Source of the DNA: Streptomyces sp. NBC_01551
GTDB lineage: Bacteria; Actinomycetota; Actinomycetes; Streptomycetales; Streptomycetaceae
Length of the DNA stretch: 64,000 nt
Assembly: GCF_026339935.1 (NCBI RefSeq)
Contig: NZ_JAPEPX010000001.1
Location: 2,633,001 to 2,697,000 of the forward strand
Direction: 5' to 3'
Within the stretch, counting starts at the first letter, position 1. Every line of letters starts with the position of its first letter. The notes under the pieces were generated by a model. The model was not told the DNA's origin. It worked only from the letters and a program-made list of their open reading frames with translations, and ran no database searches. The position numbers and the translations under genes are program-made. Positions 53,916 through 62,881 of this stretch are shown one piece after another.

Positions 53916-56900
53916 CTAGCCGACGCGGGTCAGCTTGCTGCCGATGCCCGGCGCGGCCAGGTCGCTCTTCAGCGCCACCGGCACCTTCACCTGGCTGGCG
54001 CCCTCACCGACGGTCAGCACGCCGACCTCGGTGCCGGCCCCGGCGGTCTGGGGAAGCTTGGTGCCGCCGCTGCCCAGCTTGACGTTGACGGTGAGGGTCG
54101 GCCAGCCGACCGCCTCCACGTCGGCGGTCGCGACGACCGGGGTGTGGCCGCCGAGGCCGTCGTCCACGTACCCGACGACATCGCCCTTCTTCACGACCGG
54201 CGCGTTCGTCAGCATCTTCTGCGTGGACAGCATGATCTGCCTGCTGGCGTCGATGGCGGTCCCCAGGATCGGTACGCCGTGCTGGCCGAGGACCGCGCCG
54301 ACGATCAGCTGGTTGGTCTCGCCGACCTTCTTCTCCGCGGCGAAGAGCAGGTTGCCGCCGGCCTTCGTGGTGGAGCCGGTCTTGATGCCGAGCGAGCCGT
54401 TGAAGGGGATCAGGTCGTTGTAGTTCCGCCAGGACTTGCCGGACTGGTCGGTCCACTTGGGCAGCTTGGTGATCGCGATCAGCTCCGGCATCTCGACGAT
54501 CTTGAGACCGAGCTTGACCTGGTCCTCGGCGGTGCTGACCGTGGTCGCGTCCAGACCCGAGGGGTCCGTGTACGTGGTGTTGGTCATGCCGAGTTCCTTG
54601 GCGGTGTCGTTCATCTTCTTGACGAACGCCTCCTGGTCACCGTTGCTGTCCCAGCGCGCGAGGAGCCGCGCGACGTTGTTGGCGGACGGGATCATGATCG
54701 CGGCGAGGGCGTCGTACTGCGAGATCTGCTCGCCCGCCTTGAGGGTGTTGACCGTCGACTCGCCCTCGGACTCCTTCTTGCCGTCGTCCACCGCGGTCTT
54801 GTCGATGTCGATCATCGCGCCCTTTTCCCCCTTCTTGAGGGGGTGGCCCTTGAGGATCACGTACGCGGTCATCGCCTTGGCGACACTGCCGATCGCGACG
54901 GGCTTCTGCTCGCCGAAGGTGCCGACGGTGCCGAGGCCGGCCGCCGCCATGTAGGCCTGACCCTCCTTCGGCCACGGCAGCGTCGGGGCGCCGCCGTCGA
55001 AGGTGTACGTGTTCTTCGCGGTCATCGTGAGCTTCGGCTCGGGCAGCGGGCGGACCAGCTGCACGACGGCGAGGATGACGGCCAGGAGGCCGACGATCGG
55101 CGCGTAGATCTTGAAGCGCCGGACGGTGGTGCGGAGCGGGCTCGGCGGCGGGGGCGGGTTGTTCGTCAGGTCCGCGAGCATGTCGAGCGGCGGCTTCGGC
55201 GGCAGCGGCTGCTGCGTGGTCCGCTCGCCGGGCTCCAGCGACACCGGCGGCGGCGCCGGGCGGGACGCGGCCGGGGGTTTCGGCGCGGCCGTACCCTCGC
55301 CGCGCAGCGGCACGAACGTACTGGACCCCGCGGGTCCGGAGCCGGGCTTCCTGGCGGCGTCGCCGCCCGGCTGGGCGGGCTTGCCCGCGTCCGGCTTCAC
55401 CGGGGCCGGCTTCACCGCGCGGAACACGGCGGTCTTCTCACTGTCCGCCGGCTCACCGGCGTCGCCGGGCTTGGCGGGAGCCGGCGTCGGCTTCACGACA
55501 CCGAAGGCGGTCGTCCGCCGGTCGGCCTCCGGCTTGGCGGGCTTGGCGTCATCCGCGGGCTTGGCATCATCCGCGGGCTTGGCAGCGTCGGCCGGCTTGG
55601 CAGCGTCGGCGGGCTTGGCAGCCTTAACGGCGTCCGCCGGCTTCACCGCGCGGAACACCGCGGTGCGCTCACTGTCCGCCGGCTCGCCCCCGTCGGCCGG
55701 CTTGGCCGGGGCGGGCTTGGCGACACCGAACGCGGTCCGCTGGTCGGTGCCCGGCTTGGCATCACCGGCGGGCTTCGCGGAGGCGGACGGGCTCGCGGGC
55801 TTGGCGGCGTCCGCCGGCTTCACCGCGCGGAACACCGCGGTGCGCTCACTGTCCGCCGGCTCGCCCCCGTCGGCCGGCTTGGCCGGGGCGGGCTTGGCCG
55901 GGGCGGGCTTGGCGACACCGAACGCGGTCTTCGGCTCATCGGCGGGCGCCGGCTTGGCGGAAGCGGAGTCCTCGGCCTTGGCCTTGGCCTTGTCCTCGGC
56001 GGGCTTCGGCATCCGGAACACGGCCGTGCGCTCGCTGTCCACCGGCTCGTCGGCAGCAGCCGGCTTCTCCGGGCTCGGCTTCACGACGCCGAAGGCGGTG
56101 GTCCGCTGGTCCGCGCCACCGGCGGGCTGCGCGGAAGCGGAACCCTCACCCTCGGCCGGCTTCGGCTTCACGACGCCGAAGGCCGTCGTCCGCTGATCGG
56201 CGTCCGGCTTGGCACCACCGGCGAGGCGCTCGGAAGCGGAACGGTCGGCATCGGCCGGCTTCGGCTTCACCACGCCGAAGGCGGTGGTCCGCTGGTCCGA
56301 ACCACCGGCGGGCTGCGCGGAAGCGGAACCCTTGGCCTCAACCTCGGCGGGCTTCGGCGCGCGGAAGACGGCCGTGCGCTCGCTGTCCACCGGCTCATCG
56401 GCGGCAGCCGGCCGCGCAGAAGCGGAGCCGCGCTTCGCGGCGTCCGACGCCGTCACCCGGTCGTCCCCGGTCGGCTTCACCGGAGCGGAACCCTTGGCCT
56501 CGCTCGGCCGGTCGGCGGGGTCGGCGGAATCCGACCCGGCATCACCGGCCGGCCGTACGGAAGCGGAACCCTCGGCCGGATCCGTTTCCACCCGACCGGG
56601 CGACCCGGAACCGGACCCGGTGCCGGACGCGTCCCCGGATTTGGAGGCGGATGCGGACCCGGAGCCGGAGCCAGGGTCGGATTCAGAGTCGGAGTCGGAG
56701 TCGGAGTCGGAGTCGGCGTCGGAGGAGGATTCGGCGTCGGCGTCAGCACCGCCGGCGGCACCGGCACCGGCACCGTTCTCGGACTCCGAGGCGACCCACG
56801 CCGCCACCGCGTCCCGCAACGGGTCAACACCCTCCGGCTCCGGTTCGGGATCCCGCGGCCGGAACACCGACAGCCTCGGGTCGCGCCCCTCCCCCACCGC

Positions 56901-56939
56901 ACCTTCATCTACCGACTTGTCGGGGGACTCGCCCGCCAC
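53916..56939 (-). CDS. D-alanyl-D-alanine carboxypeptidase with long Thr-motif repeat tail
   Basis: A 1007-residue low-molecular-weight penicillin-binding protein (peptidase S11). The C-terminal catalytic domain has SxxK (S685-V-A-K688), SxN (S752-A-N) and KTG (K853). A single membrane helix at about residues 608-628 places the N-terminal 600 residues in the cytoplasm. That region is disordered, with a Ser/Asp/Glu run and eleven motifs of two alternating forms, SERTAVFR-x-x-KP and (D)QRT(T)AFGV-x-KP. The central Thr fits substrates of PknB-type kinases or FHA ligands. The start is GTG 56939 with GGAGG five bases upstream. The frame is open to 57107, but those residues are unsupported. It trims D-Ala from stem peptides. 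Confidence 0.92.
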   Translation of the reverse strand: MAGESPDKSVDEGAVGEGRDPRLSVFRPRDPEPEPEGVDPLRDAVAAWVASESENGAGAGAAGGADADAESSSDADSDSDSDSDSESDPGSGSGSASASKSGDASGTGSGSGSPGRVETDPAEGSASVRPAGDAGSDSADPADRPSEAKGSAPVKPTGDDRVTASDAAKRGSASARPAAADEPVDSERTAVFRAPKPAEVEAKGSASAQPAGGSDQRTTAFGVVKPKPADADRSASERLAGGAKPDADQRTTAFGVVKPKPAEGEGSASAQPAGGADQRTTAFGVVKPSPEKPAAADEPVDSERTAVFRMPKPAEDKAKAKAEDSASAKPAPADEPKTAFGVAKPAPAKPAPAKPADGGEPADSERTAVFRAVKPADAAKPASPSASAKPAGDAKPGTDQRTAFGVAKPAPAKPADGGEPADSERTAVFRAVKPADAVKAAKPADAAKPADAAKPADDAKPADDAKPAKPEADRRTTAFGVVKPTPAPAKPGDAGEPADSEKTAVFRAVKPAPVKPDAGKPAQPGGDAARKPGSGPAGSSTFVPLRGEGTAAPKPPAASRPAPPPVSLEPGERTTQQPLPPKPPLDMLADLTNNPPPPPSPLRTTVRRFKIYAPIVGLLAVILAVVQLVRPLPEPKLTMTAKNTYTFDGGAPTLPWPKEGQAYMAAAGLGTVGTFGEQKPVAIGSVAKAMTAYVILKGHPLKKGEKGAMIDIDKTAVDDGKKESEGESTVNTLKAGEQISQYDALAAIMIPSANNVARLLARWDSNGDQEAFVKKMNDTAKELGMTNTTYTDPSGLDATTVSTAEDQVKLGLKIVEMPELIAITKLPKWTDQSGKSWRNYNDLIPFNGSLGIKTGSTTKAGGNLLFAAEKKVGETNQLIVGAVLGQHGVPILGTAIDASRQIMLSTQKMLTNAPVVKKGDVVGYVDDGLGGHTPVVATADVEAVGWPTLTVNVKLGSGGTKLPQTAGAGTEVGVLTVGEGASQVKVPVALKSDLAAPGIGSKLTRVG

Positions 56940-57125
56940 CAGTTCCTCCTCGATCGCCGTCCGGCTGCTGTCCGAACCGTCTAACAGTGTCCCGTCTAGG
57001 GGGCATCGCCGACCCGCTAGACGAGAACGACATAGCTGCCGGTTCCCCCACAAAGCGGCCAGGCGCTCTCGACAGATGAATGTGAGAGGCGTCACCCTGT
57101 CACTCATCCACGCGGGGAGGCATGG

Positions 57126-57866
57126 ATGGGCAGGAGCCGCAGAACAATTCCGGAGGAGCTTCTGCTGCTCGCCTTGGACCCGACCACGGGAACCACGGCG
57201 CAGCCGCAGTCGCTCGACCTCGGCCTGGCCGGGGCACAGCTAGTAGAGCTGGCTCTGGCAGGACGGATAGCCCCTGACGGGGATCGTATCGCCGTGGTGA
57301 TGCCACGGCCGACAGGAGATCCGACTCTGGACTCCGCACTGGAACTGCTGCGCAGACGCGGCAGCCCGGTACGGGCCGTCCACTGGATCGGCGGACCCCG
57401 GCTGGGGCTCCGCCAGATTTACCTCGCGCACCTGGAGCGCTGCGGCATGGTCCATGCCGTCGCGGGACAGATGTGCGGGGTGCTGCCGACGACTCGCTAC
57501 CAGGCGACCGACACGGCGATCAGCCGGGAGATCCGTGCCCGGCTCGACAGTGCGATCCGCACCGGCGTACCGCCGGACCCGCGGACCGCGGCGCTTGCCG
57601 CACTGGCCCACGCGGTCGGACTCGGCAAGCACCTGTACCCCGGCAACGAGGGGCGGTCGTCCAGGTCCCGGCTGCGGGACCTGATCCGGCACGACCCGAT
57701 GGGCGGTCTGGTGGCGCACGCCGTCATGGACGTCCAGAACGGTGTGGCGGCGCAGCCACGCCGCGACCGCGCACCGGCGGCCCCGCCGCCCGCCCGGGCG
57801 ACGGCGAACGGCGTTCCGCTCCAGCCGCGCCGGACGGGTGCGATGGCCCGCGCGGCCGCGCACTGA
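57126..57866 (+). CDS. GPP34 (GOLPH3-like) family protein
   Basis: A 246-residue protein of the GOLPH3/VPS74 (GPP34) family. The opening SRRTIPEELLLLALDP and LAGAQLVELALAGRI are the conserved core, followed by a helical region and a basic, disordered tail of about 35 residues. Eukaryotic members bind phosphoinositide lipids; bacterial members are common in Streptomyces and their role is not settled. It is divergent from the carboxypeptidase gene, sharing a 186-bp intergenic region. Confidence 0.85.
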   Translation: MGRSRRTIPEELLLLALDPTTGTTAQPQSLDLGLAGAQLVELALAGRIAPDGDRIAVVMPRPTGDPTLDSALELLRRRGSPVRAVHWIGGPRLGLRQIYLAHLERCGMVHAVAGQMCGVLPTTRYQATDTAISREIRARLDSAIRTGVPPDPRTAALAALAHAVGLGKHLYPGNEGRSSRSRLRDLIRHDPMGGLVAHAVMDVQNGVAAQPRRDRAPAAPPPARATANGVPLQPRRTGAMARAAAH

Positions 57867-58010
57867 TCCACGCGCCGCTGCGTCGGCGACACCCGCACAG
57901 CAGTGCCCGTACCGCCTGCCACACCCCTTGACCCACGGCAGGCATTCGTACGACCGCAACGCCATCACCGCGGCCGGCGTCCCCCAAAGACCCGGTTCCG
58001 GAACCGCCAG

Positions 58011-58056
58011 CGCGCGGGGTGGCGAGGCCGGTTCGCCGGCCCCGCCACCCCGCGCG
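58011..58056 (+). terminator. Very strong hairpin after the GPP34 gene
   Basis: A 21-bp stem with one mismatch (58011-58031 and 58036-58056) and a TTCG tetraloop. The rest of the 314-bp gap (57867-58180) holds nothing recognisable apart from the XRE gene ribosome site. Confidence 0.85.
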
Positions 58057-58180
58057 TCTGTGTTTCCCGGCCGTTCTCCGGCGCCGCCGCGCCCTTCGGT
58101 GGCAGTCTGCTGAACGTCAGACACGCAGAGAGAACAGAACAGAACCGACAGAACGAGAAGAAGGCGGAGGTGCCGTTCAA

Positions 58181-59065
58181 GTGGCGTCCAATGTCAATCC
58201 CACCGTCCGACGCCGCCGACTGGGCATGGAGTTGCGCAAGCTCCGCGAAGACAAGGGCATGACGGCCGAGCAGGTCGCCGAGCGCCTCCTCGTCTCCCAG
58301 TCGAAGATCAGCCGACTCGAGAACGGCCGCCGTTCCATCAGCCAGCGCGATGTCCGCGACCTGTGCGACGTGTACGAGGTGGAGGACCGCAGGCTCGTCG
58401 ACTCCCTCATGCAGATGGCCAAGGACTCCCGTCAGCAGGGCTGGTGGCACGCCTTCGGCGACATCCCGTACAGCGTGTACATCGGCCTGGAGACGGACGC
58501 CGCCAGCCTGCGCACGTACGAGCCCCTGGTGATCCCCGGTCTGCTCCAGACCCCGGAGTACGCCCAGGCCCTGGTCCGCGGCGCGTGGCCGGAGACCGCC
58601 CCCGCCGACGTGGACAAGCGCGTCCAGGTCCGCATGCACCGCCAGAAGCGGCTCTCGGAGACCGACAACAACAACCCGGAGCTCGGGCCGCTGCGCCTTT
58701 GGGCGGTCATCGACGAGGCGGCGCTGCGCCGGTACGTGGGTGACGCCCAGTTGATGACCCGGCAGCTGGAGTACTTGATAGAGCAGTCGGAGAAGCCGCA
58801 CGTCACGGTCCAGGTGATGCCCTTCACGATGGGTGCGCACCCCGGCGTGAACGGCCAGTACGCGATTTTGGAATTCCCGGACGCCTCGGACTCGACCGTC
58901 GTCTACATCGAGGGCGTGACGAGCGATCTGTACCTGGAGAAGGCCAACGACGTTCAGAAATACAGCGTGATGTACGAGCATCTGCGCGCCCAGGCCCTCA
59001 ATGTCGATCAGACCCGGCAGTTCATCTCGGGAATCATCGACCACTATGCGGGCAAGGAGCAGTAA
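58181..59065 (+). CDS. XRE-family helix-turn-helix regulator with DUF5753 domain
   Basis: A 294-residue regulator. The N-terminal Cro/C1-type helix-turn-helix (LGMELRKLREDKGMTAEQVA, LLVSQSKISRLENGRR) spans about residues 12-65, and the rest is the DUF5753 domain (YEPLVIPGLLQTPEYAQALV, PHVTVQVMPF, SDLYLEKANDVQKYS). It pairs with the DUF397 gene 201 bases downstream, the usual Streptomyces arrangement (WhiJ-type systems) in which the small protein modulates the repressor. The start is GTG 58181 with GGAGG ten bases upstream. Confidence 0.92.
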   Translation: MASNVNPTVRRRRLGMELRKLREDKGMTAEQVAERLLVSQSKISRLENGRRSISQRDVRDLCDVYEVEDRRLVDSLMQMAKDSRQQGWWHAFGDIPYSVYIGLETDAASLRTYEPLVIPGLLQTPEYAQALVRGAWPETAPADVDKRVQVRMHRQKRLSETDNNNPELGPLRLWAVIDEAALRRYVGDAQLMTRQLEYLIEQSEKPHVTVQVMPFTMGAHPGVNGQYAILEFPDASDSTVVYIEGVTSDLYLEKANDVQKYSVMYEHLRAQALNVDQTRQFISGIIDHYAGKEQ

Positions 59066-59151
59066 ATCCGGAGGAATCCGGCCAGGTCGCGAGGCGGGCC
59101 CGTACGGTACACCGTCGATCCCCAGCCACAGAAGACCTGAATGGAATATGC

Positions 59152-59189
59152 CACTCGGTCGGGTGAACGCCCTCTTCACCCGCCGAGTG
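59152..59189 (+). terminator. Hairpin between the XRE and DUF397 genes
   Basis: A 15-bp stem with one bulged T (59152-59167 and 59175-59189) and a seven-base loop. It may terminate the XRE transcript so that the DUF397 gene uses its own promoter, or act as an attenuator. Confidence 0.65.
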
Positions 59190-59266
59190 CGGCGGGTAGC
59201 GTCGATCACGTCGGCCGGGGAAATGGCCGGCAGTCACCGGAACTACTCGCTGAACCGGAGAGAAAC

Positions 59267-59476
59267 ATGGCTATTCGTCAGGGCGCCACGGAAAACTGGA
59301 CCAAGTCCTCCTACTCCGCGAACGGCGCCTGCGTCGAGGTCAAGTCCCCCGTCACGGAAGCGATCGCGGTGCGCGACTCGAAGGCGACGGACGGTCCGTC
59401 CCTCACCTTCGCGCCGGGATCCTGGACCTCGTTCGTCGCCGACGTCACCGAGGGCCGGCTGGGACGTCTCGCCTGA
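59267..59476 (+). CDS. DUF397 protein
   Basis: A 69-residue DUF397 protein. It shows the family features NWTKSSYSANGACVEV, AIAVRDSKATDGPSLTFAPGSW and a C-terminal FVADVTEG. ATG 59267 has GGAG eight bases upstream. It is the small partner of the XRE/DUF5753 regulator before it. Confidence 0.93.
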   Translation: MAIRQGATENWTKSSYSANGACVEVKSPVTEAIAVRDSKATDGPSLTFAPGSWTSFVADVTEGRLGRLA

Positions 59477-59567
59477 ACGTCGAGGCGCACATCCCAGCCA
59501 CCGCTCCACGAACGATCAGCGCCACCAGCACCACAGGAACGACACGCACCACCCGCAGTACTGACTG

Positions 59568-59608
59568 GAGCCCTCTCGTCCGGCCCGCCGTCCTGGCCGA
59601 GGGGGCTC
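59568..59608. terminator. Bidirectional terminator
   Basis: An 11-bp stem with one G-T pair (59568-59578 and 59598-59608) between the convergent DUF397 gene and the conserved unknown gene. Confidence 0.65.
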
Positions 59609-59639
59609 GGCCATGCCCGGCGTGTCGCACCGGCCGCGG

Positions 59640-60560
59640 CTACCGCCGCAACCGGTCCACGTACCGGTCCGTCCCCGGCACGGTCGGGATGAACGGAGCC
59701 ACCAGCTCCACCCGGCCCAGCCCAGCCCCTGCGACCTCCGTGTCCAGCCCCTCGAAGCGGTCCCAGCAGGTACGCGGATCCGCCTCCAGGAACCACAGCA
59801 GGGTCAGCCGGGTGTCGATCCCCTCGACCTGCTTCACGTAGGTCATCCGGTCCCCCGGCAGCGGCGTCGGCCGGAACACCGTCACCATCGCCGCCGGGGA
59901 CCCCGCCAGCCGCCGCGGCAGGGCCCGCGAGCGCAGCCACTCCAGCAGCTCGGCCCGCTGTGCGGGCCCCTCGGCGTCGACGACCTGCACCACGAGCCCC
60001 GCGTACGGGTGGTCGAGGGCGTGGAAGTCCCGGGGGCCGGTGGCCCCGTCGCGGTAGACCGTCGCCACGTGGTCCTGGAAGGCCGTGAAGACGTGCGTGC
60101 GGTCCTGGTAGACGCGGCCGTCTCGGTTCAGCCGCTTGTTGATCCCGACGGTCCACTTCATGTGCTCGTCGTAGCGGCCCTCGGTCACCCAGTACGTGGA
60201 GATGTAACACCCCGCGGTGACCGGCTGGGCGACCGCCGACTTCTCCGGGTAGCGCAGCTCCTGCAGCTCCCGGGTCGCCACCCAGCGGCGCCCGGCGTAC
60301 ATCCAGGGCATGGCCATCGCCCCGGCGTAGTAGTGGTCGTCCTCGTACCAGCGGTTGTAGGCGTACTCGTGGCCCGGGTGCGGTTCGACCATGGTGATCA
60401 GCGCGTGTCCGGGCCTGACCCCGTACGGCCCCACGGCCGCGAGCTCGGCGTACGCGTCGACCCGGGTGTCGTCCTGCCCGGCGGCCTGTCCTGCCGCCCG
60501 TCCTGCTGCCTGTCCTGCTGCCTGTCCTGCTCCCAGCCCTGCTGTCTCTTCGGTCGTCAT
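59640..60560 (-). CDS. Conserved hypothetical protein, possible dimeric alpha-beta-barrel fold
   Basis: A 306-residue soluble protein. The N-terminus is an Ala/Gly/Gln repeat (AAGQ units) from a 15-bp tandem DNA repeat near 60485-60540. After it come two regions resembling EthD/ferredoxin-like dimeric barrels: GHALITMVEPHPGHEYAYNR, with NRWYEDDHYYAG, and a second, AMVTVFRPTPLPGD, near residue 225. A heme- or small-molecule-related enzyme is possible, but no catalytic residue can be named. ATG 60560. It appears monocistronic. Confidence 0.72.
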   Translation of the reverse strand: MTTEETAGLGAGQAAGQAAGRAAGQAAGQDDTRVDAYAELAAVGPYGVRPGHALITMVEPHPGHEYAYNRWYEDDHYYAGAMAMPWMYAGRRWVATRELQELRYPEKSAVAQPVTAGCYISTYWVTEGRYDEHMKWTVGINKRLNRDGRVYQDRTHVFTAFQDHVATVYRDGATGPRDFHALDHPYAGLVVQVVDAEGPAQRAELLEWLRSRALPRRLAGSPAAMVTVFRPTPLPGDRMTYVKQVEGIDTRLTLLWFLEADPRTCWDRFEGLDTEVAGAGLGRVELVAPFIPTVPGTDRYVDRLRR

Positions 60561-60678
60561 GGGACCGGTGTATCTGATGGAGCATCAGTTGGGGAGATGT
60601 CCGACCCCTCCTCCTTCCGGCCGGCGGCCCGGCGCTAATCTGCCTCGCACATCACCATCAGGGGGGAAGCGCTCACAC

Positions 60679-61911
60679 ATGCGCACTGCACTTCTGCGCG
60701 GGCTGGCCACAGGGCTCGGCCTCGCGATCGGCGGCCTGGGTCTGGCCGCCACCACGGCGGCGCCCGCCCAGGCCGCCCCGGCCAAGTACGAGAACTGCCC
60801 GACCGGCTACTTCTGCGCCTGGACGAACGACGCCGCGACCGGGCCGATGCTCAAGGTCAACACGGACCAGCCGACCCTCGGCGCGTTCGACAACAAGATG
60901 TGGGCCACGAGCAACCGCACCGACAAGATCGCCTGCCTGTACTCGGAGCCCAACTACGGGTTCGGCTCCTACTGGGCGGACCGGCCGAACGGGCCCGGCG
61001 GCGGCTCGTCCGGCCCGGCCGAGTCCGACAAGAGCTCGATCAAGTTCGTGCTCACCGACCGCGAGTGCGGCCTCAACGCCTACCCGCGCTGGTACGCCGA
61101 GACCTCGCCGGTCAAGACCGGCTTCGGCGACCTCGACAACGACCGGCGCTCCGACGTCCTCGTCCGCGACGAGGCCGGCCGGCTGTGGTTCCTGCCCGGC
61201 GACGGCACGGGCAAGAAGGTCGGCAGCGGCGGCTGGAACGGCATGAGCGCCCTGACCCGGCACGGCGACTTCACCGGCGACGGCAAGGAGGACGTCGTCG
61301 CGCGCGAGGCGTCCACCGGCAAGCTGTGGCTGTACCCGGGCGAGGGCAACGGCTGGCTCGGCGACCGCAAGCTCATCGGCAGCGGCGGCTGGAACGGCAT
61401 GTCGCTGATCACCGCGTTCGGCGACCACACGGGCGACGGCCGCAGCGACGTGGTCGCGCGCGAGACCTCCACCGGCAAGCTCTGGCTCTACCCGGGCACC
61501 GCCTCGGGCCTGGCCGACCGGGTCCTGATCGGGCGCAGCGGCTGGGGCGTCATGAACGCGCTCGTCGGCGCGGGCGACATGAACGGCGACGGACGTCCCG
61601 ACCTGGTCGCGCGCGAGACCTCGACCGGGAAGCTCTGGCTCTACCCGGGCACCGCCTCGGGCCTGGCCGACCGGGTGCTGATCGGCCGCAGCGGCTGGAA
61701 CGTCATGGAGACGTTCCTGGCGGTCGGCGACTACTCGGGCGACGGTCTGGTCGACCTCGCGACGGTCACCAACGACAAGTACACGGCCGACGGCTGGTCG
61801 GTGTCGGGCCACCCGGGCTGGCTCCTGTCCTACACGGGCCGGGGCAACGGGCTCGTGAACGACCGCGTGCAGGTGGACGGCGACTGGTACCGCCTGAACG
61901 GCTCCTTCTAG
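60679..61911 (+). CDS. Secreted protein with I36 inhibitor-like domain and FG-GAP/VCBS repeats
   Basis: A 410-residue exported protein. The Sec signal peptide (residues 1-34) ends AQA before APAKYENC. Residues 37-130 resemble the peptidase inhibitor I36 family (CPTGYFCAWTNDAA, CLYSEPNYGFGSYW). Residues 150-400 form FG-GAP/VCBS blades with five calcium-loop motifs (GDLDNDRRSD, GDFTGDGKED, GDHTGDGRSD, GDMNGDGRPD, GDYSGDGLVD). A beta-propeller with an inhibitor head suggests an extracellular binding or protease-control role. ATG 60679; the weak ribosome site is G-rich. A hairpin terminator follows. Confidence 0.87.
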   Translation: MRTALLRGLATGLGLAIGGLGLAATTAAPAQAAPAKYENCPTGYFCAWTNDAATGPMLKVNTDQPTLGAFDNKMWATSNRTDKIACLYSEPNYGFGSYWADRPNGPGGGSSGPAESDKSSIKFVLTDRECGLNAYPRWYAETSPVKTGFGDLDNDRRSDVLVRDEAGRLWFLPGDGTGKKVGSGGWNGMSALTRHGDFTGDGKEDVVAREASTGKLWLYPGEGNGWLGDRKLIGSGGWNGMSLITAFGDHTGDGRSDVVARETSTGKLWLYPGTASGLADRVLIGRSGWGVMNALVGAGDMNGDGRPDLVARETSTGKLWLYPGTASGLADRVLIGRSGWNVMETFLAVGDYSGDGLVDLATVTNDKYTADGWSVSGHPGWLLSYTGRGNGLVNDRVQVDGDWYRLNGSF

Positions 61912-61930
61912 CAGCACCCGCACGACCCGC

Positions 61931-61967
61931 GCGGCCCGCGTTCGCCACCCAGGCGGACGCGGGCCGC
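61931..61967 (+). terminator. Terminator after the FG-GAP gene
   Basis: A 16-bp stem with one G-T pair (61931-61946 and 61952-61967) and loop ACCCA. Confidence 0.85.
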
Positions 61968-62052
61968 TGCGCGTCCCCCTTCCCTCCTCCGCCACCACCC
62001 CCTACCCTGACGCCCCGTCAGATATGGCCCAGCCGCCCCCGGAGGACCCGTC

Positions 62053-62841
62053 ATGCCGTTGTTGCGAGGGAAGACCGTCATCGTCTCCGGCGTCGGGGCC
62101 GGGCTCGGGCACCAGGTGGCCGCCGCCGTCGTGCGCGACGGGGGGAACGCCGTGCTCGGGGCGCGGACCGAGGCGAATCTGGCCAAGGCCGCCGCCGAGA
62201 TCGACCCGGACGGCGCCCACACCGCGTACCGGCCCACCGACATCACCGACGAGGCGCAGTGCGAGGCCCTCGCCGCCTTGGCGCAGGAGCGCTTCGGCGG
62301 GGTCGACGCCGTCGTGCACGTCGCCGCCTGGGACTCCTACTTCGGCGGGATCGAGGACGCCGATTTCGGGACCTGGCAGCAGATCGTCGACGTCAACCTG
62401 CTCGGCACGCTGAGGATGACCCGCGCGTGTCTGCCCGCGCTCAAGGAGGCCGGCGGCGGCTCCGTCGTCATCATCGGCACCCAGTCCGCCGTGGCGGCCC
62501 CCAACGAGGTGCAGCAGGCCGCCTACGCCGCCTCCAAGGGGGCTCTGACCTCAGCCATGTACTCCATGGCCCGCGAGCTCGGCCCCCACCGGATCCGGGT
62601 CAACACCGTGCTCCCCGGCTGGATGTGGGGACCTCCGGTGCAGGCGTTCGTCACCTTCACCGCCCACACCGAGGGCGTTCCCGAGGCCGAGGTGCACGCC
62701 CGCCTCACCGAGCGGATGGCGCTTCCGGACCTCGCCACCGACGGGGACGTGGCCGACGCCGCCGTCTTCCTCGCCTCCGACCGGGCCAGGGCGATAACCG
62801 GCCAGTCGCTGCTGGTCAACGCCGGTGAGGTGATGCGGTGA
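62053..62841 (+). CDS. Short-chain dehydrogenase/reductase
   Basis: A 262-residue classical SDR. It has the cofactor motif GVGAGLG near residue 13, VHVAAW in place of the usual NNAG, catalytic Ser in IIGTQSAV, and YAASK, and a normal C-terminal [14 protein letters not shown] 62053 has GGAGG six to eight bases upstream. It lies 40 bases before fbiC on the same strand, so co-transcription is possible. The substrate is unknown. Confidence 0.9.
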   Translation: MPLLRGKTVIVSGVGAGLGHQVAAAVVRDGGNAVLGARTEANLAKAAAEIDPDGAHTAYRPTDITDEAQCEALAALAQERFGGVDAVVHVAAWDSYFGGIEDADFGTWQQIVDVNLLGTLRMTRACLPALKEAGGGSVVIIGTQSAVAAPNEVQQAAYAASKGALTSAMYSMARELGPHRIRVNTVLPGWMWGPPVQAFVTFTAHTEGVPEAEVHARLTERMALPDLATDGDVADAAVFLASDRARAITGQSLLVNAGEVMR

Positions 62842-62881
62842 CGCCCTCCACCACCGTACGGACGGATCGTATGCTCGGGCC

